Notes: a model not told the origin generated them from the letters alone. A stretch of DNA of 28,859 nucleotides from an uncultured Sutterella sp. (GCA_905206365.1 CAJLHF010000027.1:1-28859); one strand, 5' to 3'. Numbered from the stretch's first letter, positions 15,162 to 23,462 are shown. Program-made: numbers and translations.

Positions 15162-16250
15162 TCAGATCTGGGGCAGGATGTCGCGTTCGAACACCGTGAC
15201 GGGCCGATCCCAGGGACCGAAATAGAGTTCGTTCATGAGTTCGATCATGTCGTCTTCGGGCGGCACGAACCACTCCATCGTTTCGCCCGTCTTCGGGTGG
15301 ATAAGCCCGAGGCGCGAGGCGTGGAGCGCCTGACGGTGAAAGTCAAGCGCGTTTTCCATCTTGACGGCGATTCCCGGAGCGCGACCGCGGTAGACCTGAT
15401 CGCCCACGAGCGGAAGATCTTCGCCCGTCAGGTGCACGCGAATCTGATGCGTGCGGCCCGTATCGAGGCGGCACGCGACCCACGAGACGGGAATGCCTTC
15501 GAATTCGGACCAGCCGACCGTGCGCGCACGGGTGCGGGCGTATTTCGCACGCACGCCCGTCGAGCCCGGGAACCCCTTCATGCGGGTGCGGTTGCGCGGA
15601 TCGCGTCCGATCGGCACTTCAACCGTGAATTCGGGGGCGGCCGTACCGATCGTGATCGCCCAGTATTCGCGCTTCACGGTGCGTTCCTGAAGTTGACGTA
15701 CGAGGTTCGTCTGTGCGGCGAGCGTGCGTGCCACCACCATGAGACCCGTCGTGTCGCGGTCGAGTCGATGCACGATCCCCGCGCGGGGCACATCCTTCAA
15801 TTCCGGATAGCGCCAGAGGAGCCCGTTCAAAAGCGTCCCGTCGGGGTTGCCCGCACCGGGGTGCACGACGAGGCCTGCGGGCTTGTTGACGACGATGATC
15901 GTATCGTCCTCGTAGACCGTTTCGAATTCGACGTCTTCCTGGGGCACGAAGGCGAGCGCCTCGTCGAGGCGGGGCTCTTCGAGGAGCTGAATCTCATCGC
16001 CTTCGGCCACTTTGGCGCGAACCTTTTCGCAAACGACGCCGTTCACTTCGACCGAGCCCGACTCGATGAGCTTTTGCAGGCGCGCGCGGGAAACGTCGGG
16101 CATCAGGCTCGCGAGCACCTTGTCAAGACGCTCGCCCCAGACACCTTCCACGGTGAATGAAGGTAAATTCTCATCGTCGGCCGCATCATCGGCCGGAAAC
16201 CCGTCGGTATAATCACCGCATTCTTTTTCGTCGGCTGCCAAGTCTCTCAT
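15162..16250 (-). CDS. rluD: 23S rRNA pseudouridine(1911/1915/1917) synthase RluD
   Basis: RluD makes pseudouridines in helix 69 of 23S rRNA, needed for normal ribosome assembly. The 362-residue protein has an acidic N-terminal extension (1-35), an S4 RNA-binding domain (about 36-95), and the RluA-type catalytic core with HRLDRDTTG and catalytic Asp164, then GRTHQIRVHL. The frame stays open to 16382, but the Met at 16250 has an AGAGGA Shine-Dalgarno 6 nt upstream and avoids a long overlap with bamD. Its ATG overlaps the bamD ATG by two bases on the opposite strand. A shorter start without the extension is possible (a GTG near residue 34 has no ribosome-binding site). RluC is an alternative, but the bamD/pgeF neighbourhood favours RluD. 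Confidence 0.93.
   Translation of the reverse strand: MRDLAADEKECGDYTDGFPADDAADDENLPSFTVEGVWGERLDKVLASLMPDVSRARLQKLIESGSVEVNGVVCEKVRAKVAEGDEIQLLEEPRLDEALAFVPQEDVEFETVYEDDTIIVVNKPAGLVVHPGAGNPDGTLLNGLLWRYPELKDVPRAGIVHRLDRDTTGLMVVARTLAAQTNLVRQLQERTVKREYWAITIGTAAPEFTVEVPIGRDPRNRTRMKGFPGSTGVRAKYARTRARTVGWSEFEGIPVSWVACRLDTGRTHQIRVHLTGEDLPLVGDQVYRGRAPGIAVKMENALDFHRQALHASRLGLIHPKTGETMEWFVPPEDDMIELMNELYFGPWDRPVTVFERDILPQI
16208..16213 (+). promoter_or_regulatory. Putative -10 element of bamD
   Basis: A perfect TATAAT 35 nt upstream of the bamD ATG, within the rluD coding sequence. There is no clear -35 at 16-18 bp. Confidence 0.45.
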
Positions 16251-17037
16251 GAAATTCCTCTTTCCTATTAAGCGTCTTTTGCTTCGTTCCGCCGCGCTCG
16301 TAACGGTGACGCTCGCCACCGCTTCCTGCTCGTGGCTCCAGAGTCTCGACACCGATCCCACGATCGACTGGTCGGCCGACAAGCTCTATACGGAAGCCCG
16401 TACCGCGCTCGATGATAGCAACTGGACTCAGGCGAAGGACTACTACCAAAAGCTCGAAGCGCGCTTCCCCTTCGGTCAGTACGCGCAACAGGCTCAGATC
16501 GAGCTCATTTACGCGAACTGGAAGGACGGCGACGCGCCCGGGGCCGTGCAGGCCGCGGATCGATTCCTGCGCTCGTACCCGAACCATCCGAACAGCGACT
16601 ACGTCATGTATCTGAAGGCGCTCGCGACGCTCAACGAAACGGACAGCTGGTTCAACATCCTCGCCGCCGAAGATCTGGCGGAACGCGACGCCAACGCTTC
16701 TCGCGAAGCGTTCGACATCTTCAAGGAACTGACGTTGCGTTTCCCGGAAAGCCGCTTCGCCCCCGAAGCGCGTCGCCGCATGCACGCCCTCGTTCTGGCT
16801 CAGGCCGAGCACGAACTGAAAACCGCGCAATATTACTACGTTCGCCATGCTTACGTGGCCGCGATCGAACGCGCGCAGCGCGTCGTGCGCGAATTTCAGA
16901 ATACGCCGATGCGCGACGACGCGCTCGAACTCATCGCCACGTGCTACGAAGAACTCAAAATGACGGATCTCGCCGCGGACACACGCCGCATCATCGAGAT
17001 GAACAAAGACAAGGTTCGCAAAGAACCCGCTCGTTGA
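16249..17037 (+). CDS. bamD: Outer membrane protein assembly lipoprotein BamD (ComL)
   Basis: BamD is the essential lipoprotein partner of BamA in the complex that inserts beta-barrel proteins into the outer membrane. The 262-residue chain has a lipoprotein signal peptide ending in ATASC with the lipidated residue at Cys27; Thr at -3 is a slightly unusual lipobox. Tetratricopeptide-like repeats follow (YTEARTALDDSNWTQAKDYY, then FPFGQYAQQAQIELIYANWK and later units). Length matches the family (245 in E. coli). The start codon overlaps that of rluD on the other strand; no strong Shine-Dalgarno is present. A terminator follows 28 nt after the stop, so it is monocistronic. Confidence 0.95.
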   Translation: MKFLFPIKRLLLRSAALVTVTLATASCSWLQSLDTDPTIDWSADKLYTEARTALDDSNWTQAKDYYQKLEARFPFGQYAQQAQIELIYANWKDGDAPGAVQAADRFLRSYPNHPNSDYVMYLKALATLNETDSWFNILAAEDLAERDANASREAFDIFKELTLRFPESRFAPEARRRMHALVLAQAEHELKTAQYYYVRHAYVAAIERAQRVVREFQNTPMRDDALELIATCYEELKMTDLAADTRRIIEMNKDKVRKEPAR

Positions 17038-17065
17038 CACACGACGAGACGTCGTCACCGAATGG

Positions 17066-17097
17066 AAAAGGGAGTCCCGAGGGGCTCCCTTTTTTTC
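17066..17097. terminator. Bidirectional intrinsic terminator after bamD
   Basis: AAAGGGAG(T)CC and GG(G)CTCCCTTT form a stem with a short loop, flanked by A4 on the left and T7 on the right. It can serve bamD and the convergent transporter gene. Confidence 0.88.
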
Positions 17098-17183
17098 TTG
17101 CCGGGCGCACATGCGGCACCGTCGGCCGAGAGGGTCGTCGAACGTTTGCCGTTTTTCGGTTGCGGGTTGCCGGACCCGATCTC

Positions 17184-18500
17184 TCAGTCGGCGGCTTCCG
17201 CCGCGCGGCGACCGCGATCTAAGTTGAGGGGCAGCAACGCAAGGAGCGCCGCCGCAAAGAAGAGTCCCGTCACGGCAATCGCCATCCGATGATCGTTCCC
17301 CGTCATCCATGTGACCGCCCCGTAAGAGAGCGGCCCGACAATCGCCGCCACCCAGAGCGCCATGTTCCAGAAACTGTAGAACTCCGCGAGACGCGCCTTC
17401 GGGGCGAGCACGCCCACCATCGCGCGACCGGCCGACTGCGAAGACCCCATGGCGAGGCCCGCGAGGTTCGCGGCCACCCAGAACATGGCGCGCGTTTCCG
17501 CGAGGCACGCGACGACGATCATCGCAAGCCACACGAGAAGCGTGATGGCCTGCGCGCGCTTGTGCCCGATCGCGTCCTGGATGTATCCGAAGAGAAAAGC
17601 CCCCATCGCCGCAGTGATGTTGACAAGGAACACCATGAAGATCGTGTCGGCAGTTTCAAATCCCATCACGGCCGAGGCGTACACGGCGGAGAGCGTGATC
17701 ACGACCGAGACGCCGCACTGATAGAGAAAACCGCAGAGCGCGAGCGCGGCGAAGTCTCGGTAGCGCGGGAGCGCCTTGAGGGTACGCGTCACTTCACGGA
17801 AGCTTTCCGCGGCGGCCCCCGCAATCGTCCCCGAGGTTCCCGACACGGCATCCGGACTCACGCGCGGCGCGGATCGCTCCTTGAGCCAGAGAAAGAGCGG
17901 AGCCGAGGCGAGCGCGAAAACGAAGGCCGTGATGAGCATCGTCCCTGCGACGCACTGATCGAACGTGAACCCGAAGGATTCCCCCTGCGTCACAACCAGG
18001 AGCGACGCGCCGAGCGTCACGAGTCCGCCGCAATAGCCGAAAGCCCAGCCCCAGCCCGACACCTTGCCGAGCGAAGACTCGGGCGCGATCTCGGGCAAAA
18101 AGGCCGAATTGAGTGTTTCGCCCACGTTGTAGGCAAGATTCGAGAGAACGATCATGAGGGAGGCCCAAACGATCGTCCCCGGCCCCGCGAACGCCAACCC
18201 CGCAGTCGCGACAATACAGAGAACGGTCATCGCGAAGAGCCACTTCTTCTTTTCCGCCCGAGCGTCCGCCACCGCTCCGATCACGGGCATCGCGAGAAGA
18301 CTCGCCGCGTTCGAAAGCGCGATCACGCACGTCCAAACGAACGTCGCCCAGTCGGCGTCGCCCGCCACGACCGAAACGAAATACGCGTTGAAGACCGCCG
18401 TCAGCACGACGGTCGTGTAGCCCGAATTGGCAAAGTCGAATGCGGCCCAGGCCCAGACCTCCCGGGGGCGCACCCCGGGTTTCAAGAGTTCGGCTTTCAC
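17184..18500 (-). CDS. MFS transporter of the UMF1 (Atg22-like) family
   Basis: This 438-residue inner-membrane protein has about 12 hydrophobic segments and the UMF1 hallmark near the N-terminus (AAFDFANSGYTT, with Asp22 and Asn25), followed by the cytoplasmic ADARAEKKKW loop after TM2. UMF1 relatives include yeast Atg22, a vacuolar amino-acid exporter; bacterial substrates are mostly unknown. The start is GTG at 18498-18500. It overlaps the stop codon of the upstream deacetylase-like gene as GTGA, with GGGAG about 9 nt before, so the two are translationally coupled. I infer a joint function, such as moving the substrate or product of that enzyme. The direction of transport cannot be read from the sequence. 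Confidence 0.85.
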   Translation of the reverse strand: MKAELLKPGVRPREVWAWAAFDFANSGYTTVVLTAVFNAYFVSVVAGDADWATFVWTCVIALSNAASLLAMPVIGAVADARAEKKKWLFAMTVLCIVATAGLAFAGPGTIVWASLMIVLSNLAYNVGETLNSAFLPEIAPESSLGKVSGWGWAFGYCGGLVTLGASLLVVTQGESFGFTFDQCVAGTMLITAFVFALASAPLFLWLKERSAPRVSPDAVSGTSGTIAGAAAESFREVTRTLKALPRYRDFAALALCGFLYQCGVSVVITLSAVYASAVMGFETADTIFMVFLVNITAAMGAFLFGYIQDAIGHKRAQAITLLVWLAMIVVACLAETRAMFWVAANLAGLAMGSSQSAGRAMVGVLAPKARLAEFYSFWNMALWVAAIVGPLSYGAVTWMTGNDHRMAIAVTGLFFAAALLALLPLNLDRGRRAAEAAD

Positions 18501-19462
18501 GTACGGTTTCTCCCGAGCATCTGCAAGTGTACGAGCACGCTGCGTGCCAGACTTCGAAGGCTGTAACCGCCTTCGAGAACGCTCACCAGGCGTCCCTCGC
18601 AGAGCGCTTCCGACGCGTCGACGAGGCGCCGCGTGAGGTAGGCGTAGTCGACTTCGGAAAATTTGAGCTGCGCCATCGTCTCTTCGGTATGCGCGTCAAA
18701 GCCCGAAGAGAGAAAAATCATCTGAGGACGGAACGCTTCGAGTTTCGGAAGCCACAGTCCCTCGACGATTTCGCGAAGCGTCGCGCCGTCGGCGCCCGCC
18801 GCGAGTGGAGTCGCCACGACGTTCGAGGGGGTCGGGACGATCCGTCGATCGGGAAAGAGCGGCCACTGAAAGAGCGAGAAAAACCGAACGGCCGGATTTT
18901 CGGCCACGATCTCTTCGGTGCCGTCCCCGTGATGCACGTCGAAGTCGATCACGGCAACGCGTTCCAGACGACGGCGCCTCAACGCGTAAAGCGCCCCCAC
19001 CGCCACGTTGTTCACGAAGCAAAAGCCCGAGGCGCGGGCGCGACCCGCGTGGTGTCCGGGCGGACGCACGGCGCAAAAGACATTGCGCACCGTGCGCTCC
19101 AAGAGCGCGTCGACCGCTTCGACGACGGCCCCCGCCGAGTACATCGCCGCACGGTACGTGTCGACTCCGACCCGCATGTCGGGCATCGAAAAGCGTGCGA
19201 GCGCTTCGGCATCGCCCGCCGAGGCGCGCTCGAGCCGATCGAGGTACTCGGGATCGTGGGCGAGTTCGACCGTCGTGCGCTCGGCCGGGCCGCAAAGGCG
19301 TCGGTCCACCCGTTCGTCGAGTCCGCCGACGAGCATCCGGCTTTCGATCGCATCGATGCGGGCGGCCGCTTCCGGGGCGCCGTCGAGGGGATTGGGCGCG
19401 AGCGCGAGTTCGTGCGTGAAGTAGCCCGTCGGGAGCGTTCGCCAATCGTCGTTTGTCGTCAT
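18497..19462 (-). CDS. Histone deacetylase family amidohydrolase
   Basis: This 321-residue zinc amidohydrolase has the HDAC / acetylpolyamine amidohydrolase / AcuC fold. All catalytic elements are present: RPPGHHA with His137-His138, zinc ligands Asp175 and His177 (DFDVHHGDG) and Asp256 (SSGFDAH), and the catalytic tyrosine in LEGGY (Tyr300). It should therefore be active. Bacterial members deacetylate polyamines, small amides or proteins; the sequence does not settle the substrate. It is close in style to class II HDAC-like amidohydrolases such as Bordetella HDAH. It overlaps the downstream UMF1 transporter by 4 bp, and is divergent from mltB. Its Shine-Dalgarno is weak. Confidence 0.9.
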   Translation of the reverse strand: MTTNDDWRTLPTGYFTHELALAPNPLDGAPEAAARIDAIESRMLVGGLDERVDRRLCGPAERTTVELAHDPEYLDRLERASAGDAEALARFSMPDMRVGVDTYRAAMYSAGAVVEAVDALLERTVRNVFCAVRPPGHHAGRARASGFCFVNNVAVGALYALRRRRLERVAVIDFDVHHGDGTEEIVAENPAVRFFSLFQWPLFPDRRIVPTPSNVVATPLAAGADGATLREIVEGLWLPKLEAFRPQMIFLSSGFDAHTEETMAQLKFSEVDYAYLTRRLVDASEALCEGRLVSVLEGGYSLRSLARSVLVHLQMLGRNRT

Positions 19463-19838
19463 GAAGTGTGTTTGGCGAGCCCCTCGAAGTCGAAGCGGAC
19501 GCGCCCTTCTCTCTGTGTGTTGGATTCCCGAAAGCCTAGCATAAGCCCGGGAGGTTGCTCGTTTGCGCCGAGCAAGGGAAACGCCCGAAAACGAGCTCCG
19601 ACACTCGGATACATATCGCCCGTGCCTCTCCCCCGAAGAACCCCGCGTCGCCCGCTACAATCGAGCGGTCTCCGTATTCCCGATGCGCCGTCCGCATCAC
19701 CGCACGACCGACTCGGGCGGAGAAGACGCCGGTTGCAGCCGGACGTCGAACCCAGTTGCCCGTCCATCACGACTTACGATAGGAAACGGCACCCGCCTTC
19801 GAGCGATACCGCTCGGAGTATCGGGGCCGATCGTTGCC
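19463..19838. other. Divergent intergenic region between the HDAC-like gene and mltB
   Basis: This 376-bp region has no convincing gene. On the plus strand TACAAT at 19656-19661 is a -10 candidate for mltB and would give a leader of about 170 nt. On the minus strand a TATGCT hexamer near 19540 may serve the deacetylase gene. Neither has a clear -35. Confidence 0.4.
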
Positions 19839-21014
19839 ATGAACCGACATCTTTCGCTTGCGCTCGCCGCGCTTTGCGCCGCTGCCGCTTTCGGCGGCTC
19901 CCTTGCAACTGCCGCCGCGGCAGCCGAACCGACCGCGCCGGCTGCTCCCGCCGCCCGAACGGCTGCGCCCTCGGCCTCCGACTACGTCGAGCGTCCCGAG
20001 GTGCTCGCCTATCTGAAGGAAGTCTCCGCTTCGAAGGGCATCCCTCTCGAGTGGCTCAAGGACGAAGTGGCCGTCGCCCGCTATTCGCCGCTCACGGAAA
20101 AGTACATGACTCCGCGCCCGAATGCGAACAAGAAGACGACGCCCGATCGCAACTTCGCACTGTATAAGCGCAACCTCATCAACGAAGAGCGCATCGCCCG
20201 CGGGGTCGACTTCATGAACCGCAACCGCGACGTGCTCGAACGCATTGAGAAGGAAACGGGCGTCAGCCCTTATGCGGTGACCGCAATCATCGGAATTGAA
20301 TCGATTTACGGGCGCAACATGGGGCGCTTTCGCGTGCTCGACGCCCTCATGACGCTCTCCTTCGACTACACGCGCCGCGCGAAGTACTACCGCTCGGAAT
20401 TGACGAGCTTCCTCGAATTCTGCTGGCGTCAGCAAGTCTCCCCCGTATCGGTCCAGGGGTCTTTTGCCGGAGCGCTCGGTCTCGGGCAGTTCATGCCCGC
20501 TTCGCTCAACGCCTACGGTCGGGACGGGGACGGGGACGGTCACATCGACATCGTCAACAACGAAGCCGACGGCATTGCCTCGGTCGCGAACTTTCTCAAG
20601 GTCCACGGCTGGGCCCGAGGAGAGCGGCCCCTTTATCGCGTAAGCGCCACGGAGGAAATCTTCAAGGCGACGAAGTCGGGCGGCATCAAGCCCCACACGA
20701 CCGTGGGGGCGCTTCTCAAGGCGGGCGTGAAACCCCTCGAAGCCTGGGAATTGAGTGAAAACGAAGCGGCGCTCCTCGTCGACCTTCCCTGGATCCTCAA
20801 GGACAACACGAAGGGCGTCGACTACTACCTCGGCACGCCCTCCTTCTCCGCGATTCTGCACTACAACCGCAGCTACTTCTACGCGGCGGCCGTTTCGCAA
20901 CTCGCCGACGAAATCGAACGACGCCGTACGACTTCGACCCGAAACGAAGCTTCGGAGGACGACAAGACTGAGGCTCCCGCAACGGTTGCAACGAACAAAC
21001 AGGCCGTGTCCTGA
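19839..21014 (+). CDS. mltB: Lytic murein transglycosylase B (GH103)
   Basis: MltB cleaves the MurNAc-GlcNAc bond of peptidoglycan in the periplasm, leaving 1,6-anhydro ends. The 391-residue chain starts with a signal peptide (1-29, ending ATAAAAA). No lipobox cysteine is present, so unlike E. coli MltB it may be a soluble periplasmic form. The catalytic glutamate is Glu154 in GIESIYGRN. GALGLGQFMPAS (211-222) is the family signature. DGDGDGHIDIVN at 229-240 matches the EF-hand-like calcium site of E. coli Slt35. The frame is open further upstream to 19563, but only the Met at 19839 gives a signal peptide. A strong terminator follows. Confidence 0.95.
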   Translation: MNRHLSLALAALCAAAAFGGSLATAAAAAEPTAPAAPAARTAAPSASDYVERPEVLAYLKEVSASKGIPLEWLKDEVAVARYSPLTEKYMTPRPNANKKTTPDRNFALYKRNLINEERIARGVDFMNRNRDVLERIEKETGVSPYAVTAIIGIESIYGRNMGRFRVLDALMTLSFDYTRRAKYYRSELTSFLEFCWRQQVSPVSVQGSFAGALGLGQFMPASLNAYGRDGDGDGHIDIVNNEADGIASVANFLKVHGWARGERPLYRVSATEEIFKATKSGGIKPHTTVGALLKAGVKPLEAWELSENEAALLVDLPWILKDNTKGVDYYLGTPSFSAILHYNRSYFYAAAVSQLADEIERRRTTSTRNEASEDDKTEAPATVATNKQAVS

Positions 21015-21059
21015 GTCCCGGTGACGCAACAGTAGTACGTAAAAATACGTATACCTTAC
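21015..21059 (+). repeat. AT-rich inverted repeat after mltB
   Basis: TACGTA at 21036-21041 and again at 21046-21051, separated by AAAA, lie between the mltB stop and its terminator. Each copy is itself palindromic. Significance unknown. Confidence 0.3.
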
Positions 21060-21097
21060 CAAGAAGGTCGGGACACCTCCCGACCTTCTTGTATTTT
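21060..21097 (+). terminator. Strong intrinsic terminator of mltB
   Basis: A perfect 13-bp stem (CAAGAAGGTCGGG, 21060-21072, with its complement at 21079-21091) closes a 6-nt loop and is followed by TATTTTT. Confidence 0.95.
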
Positions 21098-21109
21098 TCT
21101 CAGACTTTT

Positions 21110-21137
21110 TTGCAATTTTCGTACTTTCCCTTATAGG
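21110..21137 (+). promoter_or_regulatory. Possible promoter of the EamA gene leader
   Basis: TTGCAA (21110-21115) and TATAGG (21132-21137) are separated by 16 bp in an AT-rich stretch just after the mltB terminator. Each matches 4/6 of consensus. It would give a leader of about 310 nt. Confidence 0.35.
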
Positions 21138-21144
21138 CCTCTAC

Positions 21145-21452
21145 CTAACTGCTTGTTAACATGGGGCCGCCTGAGAAGGAAAGGTACGAGAGACTCGGTT
21201 GGAGGAGCCGGCCGGGTCGGGATCGAAGCCCCTCTTCGACCGCCTCGTCCTCGAACTTTCGGGCCGTTTCGAGGGGCGAAGCTCTTCGGGACGGCTGACT
21301 CGGTCTTCATGACCAGCCGAGCGCCCCCGGGGCCGCGGCGAAGATCCGGTCAGCACTCAGACGATGGGAAAAACGCTCCCCTTTCACACAACCCATCGCT
21401 TGTGTCGGCCGTCGGGTGAAAGACGACGGTCACTCCCGGTGAAAATTTATCC
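21145..21452 (+). ncRNA. Candidate structured leader RNA (or small RNA) before the EamA gene
   Basis: The roughly 300 bp between the mltB terminator and the EamA start have no believable gene but many foldable segments. Stems seen: TCGAAG/CTTCGA (21223-21239), CCTCGAA/TTCGAGG (21249-21274) and CCGTCG/CGACGG (21409-21429). ACACAA/TTGTGT (21386-21405) has a loop, CCCATCG (21392-21398), that is complementary to CGATGGG at 21362-21368. CTTTCAC (21381-21387) can pair with GTGAAAG (21416-21422), and TTTCAC within it with GTGAAA at the ribosome-binding site (21439-21444). I do not recognise a known riboswitch class, 6S, RNase P or tmRNA. High GC content makes chance stems common. Confidence 0.3.
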
Positions 21453-22484
21453 ATGCTGACGGGTGTTCTTCTCGGCGTTGCGGCCGGAGCGCTCTGGGGC
21501 CTCATCTACATCGCGCCCCTGCTCGTTCCGGAATACAACCCCGTGCTTGTCGCTCTCGGGCGCTTCATCGCGTTCGGGATCGTTTCCCTTCCCTGCCTTT
21601 GGTTCCTTCGCAAAGACATCGCGCGTTTCAACCGTGCGGACGTTTTCGAAGCGTTCCGACTTCCCTTTTTCGGGAACGTCATTTTCTATTCGCTCCTCAC
21701 CATTTGCATTCGCCTTGCGGGCGCACCGCTTGCGGGCATGTTCATGGCCGTGATTCCCGTGCTCGTTGCGATCGTCTCCAATATTCGCTACGCCAAAAAA
21801 GGCCACGGCATCGCCTGGAGCCGGATTCTTCCGCCGCTTGCCGTCATTTTCGCGGGGCTCGTGATCGCGAACTGGTCCGAATTCGAGCTCATCAAGGGGG
21901 CGTCCGCCTCGGGGGGTGAAAACTTCTGGATCGGCGTCGGCTTCGGCCTCGCTGCGGTTTTTGCCTGGACCTGGTTCTCGATTTACAACGGCGAGTGGCT
22001 CCTCAACCATCCGGAGCACAGCCCGAGCGCCTGGACGGCGCTCCAAGGCGTGACGGTGTTGCCCGTCGTGCTCGTCGCGTTTGCTGTCCTTGCCTGGCCC
22101 TTCGGCTTCATGGACACGACCGTGTCCTTTATGGGGCCCGAACCCGTCACGTTCCTTCTCGTCGCGCTCATGGTGGGCTTTCTCTGCTCGTGGGTGGCGA
22201 TGCTCGCCTGGAACAAGATGAGCCAGCTTCTGCCTTCGGCGCTCGGCGGTCAGCTCATCGTCTTCGAGTCCGTCTTCGCCGTCATCTACGCACTCATTTA
22301 CCGCGGCGAACCGCCCACGGTTTCCATGGTGCTCGGGTTCCTGATCCTCATGGCAGGCGTGCTCGGGTCGTTGCACGTCTTCCGCCAACCGCTCGAAGAA
22401 AAGCCCGTTTCGGACAAAAAGCGCCTTGATGCGCGCTATGCGAAGCCGCGCCGCGCCGATGCGCCCGCGTGCGGCGGATCGTAA
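21453..22484 (+). CDS. EamA/DMT family permease
   Basis: This 343-residue inner-membrane protein has ten predicted hydrophobic segments in two EamA-type halves (GVLLGVAAGALWGL at the start; a second repeat from about residue 170) and a basic cytoplasmic tail. Drug/metabolite transporters of this kind export or import amino acids and other small metabolites; the substrate cannot be told. The ATG at 21453 is preceded by GGTGA 10 nt upstream, a modest ribosome-binding site that could be masked by leader pairing. It is transcribed alone, with a terminator right after. Confidence 0.88.
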   Translation: MLTGVLLGVAAGALWGLIYIAPLLVPEYNPVLVALGRFIAFGIVSLPCLWFLRKDIARFNRADVFEAFRLPFFGNVIFYSLLTICIRLAGAPLAGMFMAVIPVLVAIVSNIRYAKKGHGIAWSRILPPLAVIFAGLVIANWSEFELIKGASASGGENFWIGVGFGLAAVFAWTWFSIYNGEWLLNHPEHSPSAWTALQGVTVLPVVLVAFAVLAWPFGFMDTTVSFMGPEPVTFLLVALMVGFLCSWVAMLAWNKMSQLLPSALGGQLIVFESVFAVIYALIYRGEPPTVSMVLGFLILMAGVLGSLHVFRQPLEEKPVSDKKRLDARYAKPRRADAPACGGS

Positions 22485-22501
22485 TCAAGCCCGAGGAACT
22501 G

Positions 22502-22541
22502 AAAAACCGCCTTTCCCCCGTCGGGAAGAGGCGGTTTTTTT
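22502..22541 (+). terminator. Intrinsic terminator of the EamA gene
   Basis: AAACCGCCT/AGGCGGTTT with an inner TTCCC/GGGAA, followed by T7. The A5 on its left side lets it also act for the convergent FAH gene. Confidence 0.9.
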
Positions 22542-22562
22542 CGGGGGTTGCGCAGCGCCCGC

Positions 22563-23261
22563 TCAGTCCTTCTTCGGCTCGACGAGCTCGACCTTGATCT
22601 GACCCACGCCGTTCACACCCCCCTCAAGACGGTCGCCCGCCCGGCAGGGACCGTTCCCCGCGGGCGTACCCGTAAAGACGATGTCGCCCGGAGCGAGCGT
22701 CCAAGTCTTCGAAATTTCAGCGATCACCTCGAAGGGCGAGCGCAACATCTGATCGGTGCGACCCGACTGGCGCTTTTGATTGTTCACGTAGAGCCAGATG
22801 TCCGCAGGGGCGGGCAAGGGCGTGCGGTGCTTCGGCCTCACGTGCGACACGGGCGCCGATCCCTCGAACACCTTCGCAGCCTCCCAGGGGCCGCCCGGCA
22901 CTTTCTTCTCGGGCCGAGTGAAGTCGATCCCGACGCACCAGCCCCAGACCGCCTCTTCGGCTTCTTCGGGCGTAAGGTTGCGTCCGCCCTTCGAGAGGCA
23001 GGCCACGAGCTCGATTTCGTGCACGATCGACTCGGACCCTTCGGGCATCGGTATTGTGAGGACCGCCCCGTCTTCGACCGGCATCACGCCGTCGGCGGGC
23101 TTCATGAAAACGAGCGCCTCCTCGAGCGTTTCGGGCTTCGGCGTTCCGGGGGTTGCGTAATTTTTGGCGATGCCGTAAACGCGACGAACAGGGAAATATT
23201 CATAACGCTCGTCCTGAACCGGAATCACGGCCTGGGCGGGCGGAGCGAAGAGAAAAGGCAT
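22563..23261 (-). CDS. Fumarylacetoacetate hydrolase (FAH) family protein, YcgM/FAHD1-like
   Basis: This 232-residue cytoplasmic enzyme has the FAH fold. Relatives E. coli YcgM and human FAHD1 act on acylpyruvates or oxaloacetate (hydrolysis, decarboxylation or tautomerisation). Metal ligands are visible as Glu82 and Glu84 in HEIEL and Asp113 in GIDFTR; PWEAAKVFEGSAPVS and TGTPAGNGP are family motifs. The frame is open to 23291, but the Met at 23261 has AAGGA 7 nt upstream. The usual KNYxxH near the N-terminus reads KNYATPG here. It is a single gene, divergent from pssA. The exact substrate is uncertain. Confidence 0.88.
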   Translation of the reverse strand: MPFLFAPPAQAVIPVQDERYEYFPVRRVYGIAKNYATPGTPKPETLEEALVFMKPADGVMPVEDGAVLTIPMPEGSESIVHEIELVACLSKGGRNLTPEEAEEAVWGWCVGIDFTRPEKKVPGGPWEAAKVFEGSAPVSHVRPKHRTPLPAPADIWLYVNNQKRQSGRTDQMLRSPFEVIAEISKTWTLAPGDIVFTGTPAGNGPCRAGDRLEGGVNGVGQIKVELVEPKKD

Positions 23262-23349
23262 GTCGAATCCTTCGGGTTTGCGATATGCCACACATTTTAG
23301 GTGAGTTCCGAAGCTCCGCCGACCGTTTTCCCTTTGCCGTCTTTGCCGC

Positions 23350-23355
23350 TACAAT
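23350..23355 (+). promoter_or_regulatory. Putative -10 element of pssA
   Basis: TACAAT about 108 nt before the pssA start; a weak TTTCCC at 17 bp may be the -35. Confidence 0.35.
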
Positions 23356-23462
23356 GCCTCAACGCCGAGCCGTACGCCTCCTGCCAGAGAGGCTGTCGAC
23401 CCGAAGTCTTCTTGTTCCGGCTGCGCGACTCCGCCGGGTTTCGCACCACCAACAGGTTTCCT

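Noticed and set aside
16251..16382. A longer rluD start at 16382
   Set aside because: It would put 44 extra codons opposite the bamD signal peptide, while the Met at 16250 has a good ribosome-binding site.
18440..20167. A 575-codon open frame on the plus strand over the HDAC-like gene and into mltB
   Set aside because: It runs through the deacetylase in antisense and through mltB in another frame; no ribosome-binding site or domain is seen.
21153..21419. A possible 88-codon TTG-initiated gene before the EamA permease
   Set aside because: There is no Shine-Dalgarno, codon use is unlike the neighbours (many AGA/CGA/CCC), and no domain is recognisable; a leader RNA explains the space better.
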